DNA from: CAVQHY01 sp963712465
GTDB lineage: Bacteria; Actinomycetota; Thermoleophilia; Gaiellales; Gaiellaceae
DNA: 64,000 bases
NCBI GenBank assembly: GCA_963712465.1
Contig: CAVQHY010000011.1
Coordinates: 1-64,000, forward strand
Reading direction: 5' to 3'
The translations under genes and the position numbers were made by a program. Shown here one piece after another: positions 16,365 to 25,268 of the stretch. Each line of letters opens with the position of its first letter. Positions within the stretch are counted from its first letter, which is position 1. The notes beneath the pieces are model-generated. The model did not search any database, was not told where the DNA came from, and saw only the letters and a program-made list of their open reading frames with translations.

Positions 16365-17360
16365 ATGAGCACGCTGACAGCGACCCGGGTGGGGTTTCGC
16401 CGCTCCCATCCGCTGTTCGCGTTCGTCCTCCGCCGGCTGGCCGTCGGGGTGCTGCTGATCGTGCTCGTGTCGATGCTCGTCTTCGGCGCGACGCAGGTGC
16501 TCCCCGGCGACGCCGCGTCGGCGATCCTCGGGCGTAGCGCGACCGCCGAGCAGAAGGAGCTCTACCGCCAGGAGCTCGGCCTCGACCGCTCGATCCCCGC
16601 CCAGTACTGGAGCTGGATCTCGGGTGTCGTCCAGGGCGATCTCGGCAAGTCGCTCGCCTCCCGTCAGCCCGTGACGAGCTTCATCTCCGAGCGGATCTAC
16701 AAGTCGCTCATCCTCGCGTTCGTGACGATGATCGTGCTCGTGCCGATCGCGCTGGCGCTCGGGATCTGGGCGGGCATCCGCCGCGACCGGACCGCCGACC
16801 ACGTCATCTCAGGCGTTTCGCTCGGGTTGATCGCGCTACCGGAGTTCGTGATCGGCACGCTTCTGATCGCGTCGATCGCCGTCTCGCTCGGGCTCCTGCC
16901 GCCGACCTCGATCATCGAGAGCGGTCAGAGCCCGCTGACGAATCCCAAGCTGCTCGTGCTCCCGGTGCTGACGCTCTGCCTGACCGCGGCCGCGTACATC
17001 ATCCGGATGATGCGAGCCGGCGTCGGCGAGACGATGGGCGCCGACTACGTGCACATGGCCCGCCTGAACGGCGTCCCCGAGCGACGGGTCGTCGTTAACC
17101 ATGCGCTTCGCAACTCGCTCGCGCCGACGGTTCAGGTGCTGGCCCTCACCCTCCAGTACCTGATCGGCGGGCTCCTGATCGTCGAGACAGTCTTCGCCTA
17201 CCCGGGCCTGGGCCAGGGGCTCGTGCAGGCAGTCACCGCACGCGACATCCCGACGGTTCAGGGCGTCGCGATCCTCCTCGCCGCGATCTACATCGTGATC
17301 AACATCGTCGCCGACGTCCTCGTCGTCCTGCTCGTGCCCAAGTTGCGGACGAGCCAGTGA
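16365..17360 (+). CDS. Oligopeptide-type ABC transporter permease, DppB-like
   Basis: 331-residue inner-membrane permease. Features: N-terminal helix (LRRLAVGVLLIVLVSMLVFG), the conserved VLPGDAA and LGLDRSIPAQYWSW segments before helix 2, and the EAA loop ADYVHMARLNGVPERRVVVNHALRNSL that docks on the ATPase. Helices continue to VDVLVVLLVPKLRTSQ. It pairs with the next gene product as the heterodimeric pore. The GTG start of the next gene overlaps its stop by four bases, so synthesis is coupled. Confidence 0.93.
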   Translation: MSTLTATRVGFRRSHPLFAFVLRRLAVGVLLIVLVSMLVFGATQVLPGDAASAILGRSATAEQKELYRQELGLDRSIPAQYWSWISGVVQGDLGKSLASRQPVTSFISERIYKSLILAFVTMIVLVPIALALGIWAGIRRDRTADHVISGVSLGLIALPEFVIGTLLIASIAVSLGLLPPTSIIESGQSPLTNPKLLVLPVLTLCLTAAAYIIRMMRAGVGETMGADYVHMARLNGVPERRVVVNHALRNSLAPTVQVLALTLQYLIGGLLIVETVFAYPGLGQGLVQAVTARDIPTVQGVAILLAAIYIVINIVADVLVVLLVPKLRTSQ

Positions 17361-18229
17361 TCGCCGCCGAGCATCCTCGCTCCGATGCCTGGGAGCGACG
17401 GCTGCGCTGGACGCGCCCGCGCTCGACGCAGGTCGCGCTGGTCGTCCTTGCGCTCGTCCTGGGGATCACGTTCATCGGCCCCTACGTTGCTCCCTACTCG
17501 ACGAGCGAGCTGGCAGGCGTGCCGTACGCGACACCCTCCGGCGATTTCTGGCTCGGCAACGACTACCTCGGCGAGGACGTCTTCAGCCGCGTGCTTTCGG
17601 GGGGGCGGACGGTGATCCTCCTCGGAGCCCTGGCGACCGTGCTCGCCTACGCCGTCGGCGGCACCGCCGGGCTCCTCGCCGGCTACCGACGCGGCGGGCT
17701 CGACTCGGTGGTCATGCGGGGCATGGACGTGCTGCTCGCGTTCCCACCGATCCTCTTCCTGCTCCTGATCGCCACCGGCGCCGGAGCGAGCCTGACGGCG
17801 CTGGTGATCGCGATCGCGATCATCCACGTCCCGTCGATCGCGCGCATCGTCCGGACGGCCGCGGTCGAGACCTCGGTTCGCGGGTACGTCGAGGCCGCGG
17901 TCGCGCGCGGCGACCGGACGCACGTGATTCTCCGCAGGGAGATCCTGCCCAACATCTGGGGGCCGATCATGGCCGATGCGGGCCCACGCTTCACGGTGTC
18001 GATCCTGCTCGTCGCCGCCGTCAGCTTCCTCGGGTTGGGCCAGGCGCCGCCGGCCGCGAACTGGGCACTGATGATCTCGGAGAATCGCTCCGGCATCACG
18101 ATCAATCCCTGGGCGGTCGTCGTGCCCGGCCTGATGATCGCGGCGTTGACCGTGTCGATCAACGTGATCGCCGACTCGATCGCCCACAGCCTCGGCAAGT
18201 CGGTCGACGTCGAGGCTCTGCGCAGGTGA
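17357..18229 (+). CDS. Oligopeptide-type ABC transporter permease, DppC-like
   Basis: 290-residue second permease. N-terminal helix VALVVLALVLGITFIGPYVA and the conserved periplasmic segment FWLGNDYLGEDVFSRVLSGG precede five further helices. The EAA loop reads VRGYVEAAVARGDRTHVILRREILPNIWG. Start and stop overlap both neighbours by four bases (GTGA), which makes a tightly coupled importer operon. No anomalies. Confidence 0.93.
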   Translation: MIAAEHPRSDAWERRLRWTRPRSTQVALVVLALVLGITFIGPYVAPYSTSELAGVPYATPSGDFWLGNDYLGEDVFSRVLSGGRTVILLGALATVLAYAVGGTAGLLAGYRRGGLDSVVMRGMDVLLAFPPILFLLLIATGAGASLTALVIAIAIIHVPSIARIVRTAAVETSVRGYVEAAVARGDRTHVILRREILPNIWGPIMADAGPRFTVSILLVAAVSFLGLGQAPPAANWALMISENRSGITINPWAVVVPGLMIAALTVSINVIADSIAHSLGKSVDVEALRR

Positions 18230-20028
18230 CGCAGGACGTCCTCCGCGTGGAGGGCCTCCACGTCGGGCTCGCGAGCGGCCCTCCGATCGTCGAGGACATC
18301 AGCTTCACGCTCCGCGCCGGCGAGGCGCTCGGCCTGGTCGGCGAGTCGGGGAGCGGCAAGACGACGGTCGCGCAGGCGCTCCTCGGCTACACCCGACAGG
18401 GTGTCGAGATCCAGTCGGGCCTCGTCGAGGTGGCAGGGGAGACCGTCACGGGCCGCGACGATCAGGCGCTTCGTCGCCTGCGCGGACGTCTGATCTCGTA
18501 CGTGCCTCAGGATCCGGCGACCGCCCTCAACCCGGCAATCCGGATCGGCGATCAGGTTCGCGAGGTGCTCCGCCTGCACATGCGGGGCGAGAATCCCGAC
18601 GCGCTCCTGCCGGGAATCCTCGAGCGCGTCCAGCTACCCGGCGACCGGGCGTTCGAGCGGCGCTTCCCGCACCAGCTCTCCGGCGGCCAGCAGCAACGGC
18701 TCGCGATCGCGGTCGCGCTCGCGTGCAACCCGCGCGTGATCGTGCTGGACGAGCCGACCACGGGGCTGGACGTGGTCACGCAGGCACGGATCCTCGAGGA
18801 GATCGTGCGCCTGCAGGCGGAGAGCGGCGTGGCGCTCGTGTACGTCTCTCACGACCTCGCCGTCGTGGGCTCGATCGCAACCCGGATCGCCGTCATGTAC
18901 GCGGGCCGGTTCGTCGAGGAGGCTCCAACCCGCGTCGTGATCGGCGCTCCCCGCCACCCCTACGCGGTCGGCCTGATCTCGAGCGTGCCCGACCACGTCG
19001 TGCCGCGACTCCTCGTCGGGATCCCCGGAGTCGCCGTCGGCGTGGGCGACCGCCCGCAGGGCTGCGCCTTCGCACCGCGGTGCCCGCAGCGTGTCGACGC
19101 CTGCGAGGAGGCCGTGCCGCAGCTCGTCCAGATCGACGCCGAGCACCGCGTGCGCTGCATTCGCTGGCAGGCGACCGCGCCGCCGAAGGTCGAGCCTCGC
19201 CGGGATCTGCTCGACCTCGCCGGGCGCGCCGCACCCCTGCTCGCGGTCGAGGATCTTCGCGCGGAGCACCGGGGCCGCGACGGGACGGTCGTCGCCGCCG
19301 ACGGCGTCACGTTCTCGGTCGAGTCGGGGGAGTGCGTGGCCCTCGTCGGCGAGTCGGGCAGCGGGAAGACGACGATCGCCCGCTGCGTGGTCGGCCTCCA
19401 CCGTCCGGCCGCAGGACGGATCGCGCTCGAAGGGAAGGAGCTCCCTCCCCTCGCGCGCGAGCGCTCCCGCGAGCAGCGGCGAAGCGTTCAGATCGTGTTC
19501 CAGAATCCCTACGACTCGCTGAACCCGCGCCGGTCGGTCGAGGACGCCGTCACCTGGCCGATCCGTTCCCTGCGCGGGCTCGACTCGGAAGGGGCACGCG
19601 CCGAGGTCGCCGCTCTGCTCGAGCGGGTCAGGCTGCCCGCTCGGATCGCGTCCCGGTACCCGAGCGAGCTGTCCGGCGGAGAGCGTCAGCGCGTCGCGAT
19701 CGCCCGCGCCCTCGCCGCCGGGCCCAGCGTGCTCGTCTGCGACGAGGTCACCTCGGCGCTCGACGTGTCCGTGCAGGCGGCAGTCCTCGATCTGCTCGCC
19801 GAGCTTCGCCGCGTTCTCCACCTCTCGGTGCTCTTCATCACCCACGACCTCGGCGTCGTCGCGAGCGTTGCCGATCGCGTCCTCGTGCTCGAGGCCGGAG
19901 TCGTCTGCGAGGAGGGGAGCGTCGACGCCGTCCTCTCCGCCCCGCGCAACGAGTACACGCGCGACCTGGTCGCGGCCGCCCCGTCGCTCGCCGTCGACGA
20001 GGGCTCGTTGCAGCCCGCCGACTCCTGA
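18226..20028 (+). CDS. Fused double ATPase of the oligopeptide-type ABC importer (DppD-DppF fusion)
   Basis: 600-residue ATPase with two complete nucleotide-binding domains. First half: Walker A GESGSGKTT, signature LSGGQQQR, Walker B VIVLDEPTTGLD, and the oligopeptide-type C-terminal extension with GCAFAPRCPQRVDACEE, a Cys cluster that can bind Fe-S in this subfamily. Second half: GESGSGKTT, LSGGERQR, VLVCDEVTSALD. The usual separate DppD and DppF subunits are thus one chain, guaranteeing 1:1 stoichiometry. In the second domain the Walker B sequence reads CDEVTSALD, as in many DppF proteins. Last gene of the operon; the next gene is convergent, four bases away. Confidence 0.93.
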   Translation: MTQDVLRVEGLHVGLASGPPIVEDISFTLRAGEALGLVGESGSGKTTVAQALLGYTRQGVEIQSGLVEVAGETVTGRDDQALRRLRGRLISYVPQDPATALNPAIRIGDQVREVLRLHMRGENPDALLPGILERVQLPGDRAFERRFPHQLSGGQQQRLAIAVALACNPRVIVLDEPTTGLDVVTQARILEEIVRLQAESGVALVYVSHDLAVVGSIATRIAVMYAGRFVEEAPTRVVIGAPRHPYAVGLISSVPDHVVPRLLVGIPGVAVGVGDRPQGCAFAPRCPQRVDACEEAVPQLVQIDAEHRVRCIRWQATAPPKVEPRRDLLDLAGRAAPLLAVEDLRAEHRGRDGTVVAADGVTFSVESGECVALVGESGSGKTTIARCVVGLHRPAAGRIALEGKELPPLARERSREQRRSVQIVFQNPYDSLNPRRSVEDAVTWPIRSLRGLDSEGARAEVAALLERVRLPARIASRYPSELSGGERQRVAIARALAAGPSVLVCDEVTSALDVSVQAAVLDLLAELRRVLHLSVLFITHDLGVVASVADRVLVLEAGVVCEEGSVDAVLSAPRNEYTRDLVAAAPSLAVDEGSLQPADS

Positions 20029-20032
20029 AACG

Positions 20033-21208
20033 TCAGAGCGCCGGGACGGAGATGATCGGCGCGTCGTTCGACGTCGGGTAGATGGCGGCCATCCCCTCCT
20101 CGTCGAACTTCGCCCGGTAGCGGCCCAGCCTGTCGGGATCGACCTCGAGGCCGAGCCCCGGCCGCTGCGCGACCTCGAGCGTCCCACCGGTGTAGTCGAG
20201 CGGCTCGGTCACGTAGTCGTCGGCGAGGAAGTCCGGGTGGCCCTGAACGGCGAGCAGACAGGCGCTCGACGTGCTCATGAGCTGAAGGTGCGCCGTCAGC
20301 GTGGTCGTGGTGGCGTTGAAGGCGTGGTTGACGAACGGCAGGCCGGCCATCTCGCACAGGCCGAGCACCCGCTTCGTCGGCAGGAGCCCTCCCTCCTGAT
20401 GCGGGTCGGTCATGATCACGTCCGCGGCGTTTCGCTTCACGATCTCGAGGATCTGGTGGGTCCCCCACGAGGTCTGGTTCGCCCCAACGGCGACGCCGCT
20501 GGCCGCCCGTACGTGGGCCATGCCGTCGAGGTCGAACATCGACACCGGCTGCTCGATGTACTCGAGCACGTGAGGCGCCATGCGCCGGAGGATCCGCACC
20601 GCCGTTCCGGGCGTCCAGGCCTCGTTCGCGTCCACCCGGATCTTCGGCGCCGCACCCACCCGCTCGCGCACGCGCGCGACGAGCTCGACGTCTCGCTCCT
20701 CCTCGATCCCGACCTTGAAGTAGATCGTCCCGAAGCCGCGGCCGACCGCCTCCGCCGCCTGCTCGACCATGGCGTCGAGCGCCTGCGCCTGGACGTAGTA
20801 CATCGACGGGAACGACTCCCTGATGGAGCCGCCGAACAGCGTTGCCACCGACTGGCCGAGCTGCTTGCCCATCGCGTCCCAGCAGGCCATCTCGAGCCCG
20901 CCGAGCACGAGCGCGGCCGTCCGGTGAAACGGGTACCAACCCGCTCCCATCACCCGAGCAAGGAAGCGCTGGGGCGCGAGCGGGGATTCGCCGACGAGGC
21001 TCCGCGCCATCTGCTCCGTGATCGCGCGGATCACGTCGGGGTCGGGCCCCATACAGACGTTGACCTCGCCGAGCCCGGTGACGCCGGCGTCGGTGTGGAG
21101 CTCGACGAGACCGACCGTGTAGGAGGAGCGGCCGGCGCTCCAGGCCCAGCCCTCGGGCCGTACGAGCGGCAGGTTGAGAAACGTGAGCTCGACGTGCTCG
21201 ACCCGCAT
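20033..21208 (-). CDS. Enolase-superfamily enzyme (mandelate racemase/muconate lactonizing type)
   Basis: 391-residue member of the mandelate-racemase group of the enolase superfamily, which abstracts an alpha-proton from a carboxylate. Visible: N-terminal capping domain (YTVGLVELHTDAGVTGLGEV), Lys in TIYFKVGIEEE, metal ligands in RVDANEAW and YIEQP, and a His-containing motif VNHAFNA late in the barrel. The substrate is unknown; acid sugars, N-acyl amino acids or dipeptides are typical. The convergent peptide-type importer and upstream MFS transporter fit a role with an imported or exported carboxylate. Confidence 0.88.
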   Translation of the reverse strand: MRVEHVELTFLNLPLVRPEGWAWSAGRSSYTVGLVELHTDAGVTGLGEVNVCMGPDPDVIRAITEQMARSLVGESPLAPQRFLARVMGAGWYPFHRTAALVLGGLEMACWDAMGKQLGQSVATLFGGSIRESFPSMYYVQAQALDAMVEQAAEAVGRGFGTIYFKVGIEEERDVELVARVRERVGAAPKIRVDANEAWTPGTAVRILRRMAPHVLEYIEQPVSMFDLDGMAHVRAASGVAVGANQTSWGTHQILEIVKRNAADVIMTDPHQEGGLLPTKRVLGLCEMAGLPFVNHAFNATTTTLTAHLQLMSTSSACLLAVQGHPDFLADDYVTEPLDYTGGTLEVAQRPGLGLEVDPDRLGRYRAKFDEEGMAAIYPTSNDAPIISVPAL

Positions 21209-21230
21209 CGCCGCAGCATACGACCGGCGC

Positions 21231-22517
21231 CTACGGTGAGAGACCGACCTCTGGAACGGGCCGGGCCGAAACCCGCGGCGCCGAGCCCGTCGGGCGGATG
21301 CGCAGGACGAGCAACCCGGCGAGGAGGCAGAGGACGCCGGTCGCGACGAAGCTGATCGTGTAGTCGCCGAGCAGAGTGTGCGCGGCTCCGGCGCCGATCG
21401 CGGCGACGGCGCCGCCGAGCTGGTGTGCGGCGAAGATCCACCCGAAGACCAGGCCGACGTTCTCGCGGCCGAAGTGTTGGATCGTGAGGGCCACGGTCGG
21501 TGGCACGGTCGCCACCCAGTCGAGCCCGTAGAAGACGACGAAGAGGAGCAGGCCGACCCGCGGCGCGTCGAATGCGATCGGCAGGGCGATCAGCGAGAGC
21601 CCGCGTAGCCCGTAGTACCAGAAGAGCAGCACGCGGCTGTCGTAGCGATCTGTGAGCCAGCCCGACGCCAACGTCCCGACGATGTCGAAGACACCGATCG
21701 CGGCAAGCAGGCTCGCGGCGGCGACCTCGGTCATCCCGTGATCCATCGCCGCGGGCACGAGGTGCGTGGCGATCAGCCCGTTCGTCGACAGGCCGCAGAT
21801 GAAGAACGTGGTCGCGAGGATCCAGAAGGGCCCCGAGCTCAGACCAAGGCCGAGGCCGCGAAACGCGCCGGCGAAGGCCCCCTCCGAAGGACGGGGCTGC
21901 GGGTCGTCGACGACGGCGCCGTAGGGACGCAGGCCGACGTCCGCGGGCCGATCCCGGATGAAGAGGGCGGCGACCGGAATCACGACGGCGAGCGCGACGA
22001 CGACGATCGTGAGCACGGCGAAGCGCCAGCCGAACGACGTCGTCACCCAGGCGAGCAGCGGGAGGAACACGAGCTGGCCGGTGGCGTTGGCCGCCGTGAG
22101 CATCCCGGTGACGAGACCGCGCTTCTCGACGAACCACCGCGTTGCGACGATCGCGGCGAGCGGGACCGAGAGCGCGCCGGTGGCCGCACCGATCACGACG
22201 CCCCAGAGGAGAACGAGCTGCCACGGAGTGGTGATGAACACGGTCAGCCCGGACGCCAGTGCCACGGCCGCGAGCGCGACACAGACCACCCGCCGCACGC
22301 CGAAGCGCTCCATGAACGCGGCCGCGAACGGCGCTCCGAGCCCGAAGAACAGGAGGTTGACGGCGAAGGCGGCCGAGATCGTGGCCCTGCTCCAGCCGAA
22401 CTCCTCCTCGAGCGGTTTGATCAGGATCGTCGCCGTCGAGCGGAAGCCTGCGCTCGTCACGAGCACGACCAGGGCGGCGCCCGCGACGACCCAGCCGTAG
22501 TGAAGCCGCGTCCTCAC
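21231..22517 (-). CDS. Major facilitator superfamily transporter
   Basis: 428-residue 12-helix MFS carrier. The N-terminal YGWVVAGAALVVLVTSAGFRS and the A-type loop GAPFAAAFMERFGVRRV resemble the monocarboxylate/oxalate-formate antiporter group. The substrate is not predictable in detail, but a carboxylate is plausible beside an enolase-superfamily enzyme. Its GTG start overlaps the TetR gene stop (GTGA), so regulator and transporter form one operon. It is separated from the enolase-family gene by only about 20 bases, which suggests three-gene cotranscription. Confidence 0.9.
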   Translation of the reverse strand: MRTRLHYGWVVAGAALVVLVTSAGFRSTATILIKPLEEEFGWSRATISAAFAVNLLFFGLGAPFAAAFMERFGVRRVVCVALAAVALASGLTVFITTPWQLVLLWGVVIGAATGALSVPLAAIVATRWFVEKRGLVTGMLTAANATGQLVFLPLLAWVTTSFGWRFAVLTIVVVALAVVIPVAALFIRDRPADVGLRPYGAVVDDPQPRPSEGAFAGAFRGLGLGLSSGPFWILATTFFICGLSTNGLIATHLVPAAMDHGMTEVAAASLLAAIGVFDIVGTLASGWLTDRYDSRVLLFWYYGLRGLSLIALPIAFDAPRVGLLLFVVFYGLDWVATVPPTVALTIQHFGRENVGLVFGWIFAAHQLGGAVAAIGAGAAHTLLGDYTISFVATGVLCLLAGLLVLRIRPTGSAPRVSARPVPEVGLSP

Positions 22518-23104
22518 GAGCCGAGAAGCCTCGGCAGGCCGAGCTCGAGGAAGTCGCGCGCGGGCCGGCTGCTTCGCTCGAGGCGCGCGCGCAGAAGCGC
22601 GCCTTCGAGCCCGTCGATCAGGAGGCCGGCGAGGCGCTCCGGGTCATCGTCGCCGTTGAGCCCACCCTCCGAGCGCACCTGCTCTAGCAGCTCGCCGAGC
22701 AGCACCCGCCAGCGCTCGAAGTCGCGGGCAAGCGCCGCCCGCAGCGGCTCCGACGTTCCCGACTTCTCGAGCGCGACGATCGCGAGCAGACAGCCGCGCT
22801 CCTCCAGAGGAGCGCTCTCGTCCCAGCTCAGCACCCACTCGGCGTAGTGGTCGAGTCGCTCCCGAGCCGGCGTTTCGGTCTCGGCGAGCAGCCAACGCAG
22901 CAGCTCCTGGTGACGAGCGTAGAAGCGCTCGACGACCTCGACGCCGAACGCCTCCTTGCTCGGGAAGAGGTTGTAGAAGCTCCCCTTCGGCAGTCGCGCC
23001 CGGCCGAGCAACTCGTCGAGCCCCGCGTCCGTGTAGCCCCGCCGCAGCATCAGCCGCGTGCCGGCCTCGAGAAGCCTCTCTCTGCTCGCCTCGCCCCGTC
23101 GCAT
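22514..23104 (-). CDS. TetR/AcrR-family transcriptional repressor
   Basis: 196-residue repressor. The DNA-binding N-terminus reads SRERLLEAGTRLMLRRGYTD followed by LDELLGRARLPKGSFYNLF, the classical TetR helix-turn-helix with the FYNLFPSKE close. The C-terminal ligand domain resembles the subgroup responding to reactive electrophiles or small lipophiles, but the ligand is unknown. It leads the operon with the MFS transporter and probably the enolase-like enzyme. A 16-bp near-palindrome just upstream, in the divergent promoter region shared with the molybdopterin oxidoreductase gene, is its likely operator. Confidence 0.92.
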   Translation of the reverse strand: MRRGEASRERLLEAGTRLMLRRGYTDAGLDELLGRARLPKGSFYNLFPSKEAFGVEVVERFYARHQELLRWLLAETETPARERLDHYAEWVLSWDESAPLEERGCLLAIVALEKSGTSEPLRAALARDFERWRVLLGELLEQVRSEGGLNGDDDPERLAGLLIDGLEGALLRARLERSSRPARDFLELGLPRLLGS

Positions 23105-23109
23105 TACAT

Positions 23110-23125
23110 TAGACCGATCAGTCTA
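23110..23125. promoter_or_regulatory. TetR-type operator candidate
   Basis: TAGACCGATCAGTCTA, arms matching at 7 of 8 positions, six bases upstream of the repressor start and in the 58-base gap before the divergent oxidoreductase gene. Both form and position suit a TetR-family autoregulatory site that could also control the divergent gene. Confidence 0.7.
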
Positions 23126-23162
23126 GTTGCGCAGCCTACCGGTGCGCCGCTACCGTCGCCAT

Positions 23163-25268
23163 GTGACCAGCACCGTTCGCGGCTTCTGCCCGCTCGACTG
23201 CCCGGACACCTGCGCGTGGCACGTCGAGGTCGACGGCGATCGGGCCGTCTCCCTGCGCGGCGACCGCGAGCACCCGTTTACCGCCGGCGCTCTCTGCGGC
23301 AAGGTCAACCGCTACCTCGACGCCGTCTACGGTCCCGACCGGCTCCTTCATCCACTCAAGCGGGTCGGTGCCAAGGGCGAAGGCAGGTTCGAGCAGATCT
23401 CCTGGGACGAGGCGATCGGGCTCGTCGCGGACGGGCTCCGTGGCGCGATCGACGATCACGGCGCCGAGTCGGTCCTCCCCTACTACTACGCCGGGACGAT
23501 GGGCAAGATCCAGGGCTGGACGCTCGGCCCACGACTCTTCCGCGCCCTGGGCGCCTCGCGGATCATGCTCAACCTCTGCTCGGGCGCGGCCCGCGCCGCC
23601 TGCGACGCGACGCTCGGCGGCGCGGTCGGCTACGACCCCGAGGACGTCGTCCACTCGAAGCTCGTGATCCTCTGGGGCACGAACCCCCTGAACGCGAACG
23701 TCCACCAGTGGAAGTTCCTCCTCGAAGCGCATCGCCGCGGCGCCTACCTGGTGGCGATCGACCCGATCCGGACCGACTCCGCGGCCCGCTGCGACGAGCA
23801 CGTGGCGCCGCTCCCGGGCACCGATGCGGCGCTCGCGCTCGGGCTCATGCGCACGGTGCTGGACGAGGGGGCCGAGGACCGCGACTGGCTCGAGCGTCAC
23901 ACTGTCGGCTGGGCCGAGCTCGAGCAGCGCCTCACGGAGTGGCCCGTCGAGCGCGCGGCGGGGGTCTGCGGGCTCGACGTCGACGTCGTGCGCGCGCTCG
24001 GCAGGAGGCTCGCCGAGACGCGTCCGGCGGCGATCCGGGTCGGCCTCGGGCTCCAGCGGCACGGCGGCGCCGGGTCGGCCGTCCGCGCGATTCTCTCGAT
24101 TCCCGCGCTGACCGGCGACTGGCGTCACGTTGGCGGCGGCGTCCTCGCGATGACGAGCGGGCACTTCCCGTACGACGACGGCCCCGTCGTCGAGCCGCCC
24201 GGCCTGTCGATGCCGCCTGCGCGGACGATCAACATGTCCCGCCTGGGCGAGGCGCTCACCACGGCAGACGACCCGCCGGTCGCGGCGATGGTCGTCTTCA
24301 ACGCGAACCCGGCGGCCTCGAATCCCAACCAGAACGCCGTCCGCCGCGGGCTCGAGCGCGAGGATCTCTTCCTCGCCGTCCTCGAGCAACGCCTGACCGA
24401 CACCACCGACTTCGCCGACGTCGTTCTGCCCGTGACGATGCAGCCGGAGCACATGGATCTCTTCGGCTCGTACGGGCACCTGTACCTCCAGTGGAACGAG
24501 CCGGCGATCCCGGCGCCCGGCGAATGCCTCCCGAACACCGAGGTCTTCCGGCGGCTCGCCGCGGCGCTCGGGCTTCGACATCCACGCCTCTACGACTCGG
24601 ATCTCGAGCTCGGGCACCAGCTCCTCGACACGGACGCGTGCCGGGAGCGCGGGATCACGCTCGAGCTTCTGCGCGAGCGCGGCTGGCTGCGCGCGGCGGG
24701 ATTCGAGCGCGGCACCGCGCCGTTCGCCGAGGGCGGCTTCCCGACGCGCTCGGGAAAAGTCGAGCTGCTCTCCGACGACCTCGCCGCTCAGGGCCTCGAT
24801 CCGCTCGTCGGCTACGTACCCCCGCACGAGGCGCTCGACGACGAGCTCGCCGGCCGCTACCCGCTCGTCCTGATGGCGCCTGCGGGACGGTTCTTCCTCA
24901 ACTCGACCTTCGCTTCGGTCGGCTGGCACCGCGCCAAGATGGGGCCGGTCCAGGTTCACCTTCACCCGGACGACGCAGCTGCCCGGGGGCTCGAGGACGG
25001 CGACCCGATCCGCGTCACGAACGACCGTGGCTCGTTCCTGGCGAACGTGCTCGTCGACGACGCGCCGCGACCCGGGGTGGCCTTCCTCTACAAGTCGCAC
25101 TGGCCGAAGCTCGTCGAGGGCGGCGCGAACGCCAACGCCACCACGGCCGAGCACGATGCCGACATGGCGGGCGCCCCGACCTTCCATGACAACCGGGTCG
25201 AGGTCGAGCCGGTCCGGATGCCGGCCGGCGCGGACGGGCGGACGCTCGCCGTCGCGCGCGGCGCCTGA
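23163..25268 (+). CDS. Molybdopterin-dependent oxidoreductase (DMSO reductase family)
   Basis: 701-residue cytosolic-type molybdoenzyme. The N-terminus carries a [4Fe-4S] motif (FCPLDCPDTCAW...ALCGKVNRY). Bis-MGD binding segments include LVILWGTNPLNANVHQWKF, AIDPIRTDSAARCDEHVAPL and VFNANPAASNPNQ. The C-terminal molydopterin-dinucleotide-binding beta domain begins near YPLVLMAPAGRFFLNSTFAS and includes HPDDAAARGLEDGDPIRV. No Tat signal, so it acts in the cytosol. Substrate unknown; formate dehydrogenase- or thiosulfate reductase-like annotations would be guesses. GTG start chosen just before the cysteine cluster. It is followed without gap by the SIS-domain gene. Confidence 0.88.
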   Translation: MTSTVRGFCPLDCPDTCAWHVEVDGDRAVSLRGDREHPFTAGALCGKVNRYLDAVYGPDRLLHPLKRVGAKGEGRFEQISWDEAIGLVADGLRGAIDDHGAESVLPYYYAGTMGKIQGWTLGPRLFRALGASRIMLNLCSGAARAACDATLGGAVGYDPEDVVHSKLVILWGTNPLNANVHQWKFLLEAHRRGAYLVAIDPIRTDSAARCDEHVAPLPGTDAALALGLMRTVLDEGAEDRDWLERHTVGWAELEQRLTEWPVERAAGVCGLDVDVVRALGRRLAETRPAAIRVGLGLQRHGGAGSAVRAILSIPALTGDWRHVGGGVLAMTSGHFPYDDGPVVEPPGLSMPPARTINMSRLGEALTTADDPPVAAMVVFNANPAASNPNQNAVRRGLEREDLFLAVLEQRLTDTTDFADVVLPVTMQPEHMDLFGSYGHLYLQWNEPAIPAPGECLPNTEVFRRLAAALGLRHPRLYDSDLELGHQLLDTDACRERGITLELLRERGWLRAAGFERGTAPFAEGGFPTRSGKVELLSDDLAAQGLDPLVGYVPPHEALDDELAGRYPLVLMAPAGRFFLNSTFASVGWHRAKMGPVQVHLHPDDAAARGLEDGDPIRVTNDRGSFLANVLVDDAPRPGVAFLYKSHWPKLVEGGANANATTAEHDADMAGAPTFHDNRVEVEPVRMPAGADGRTLAVARGA

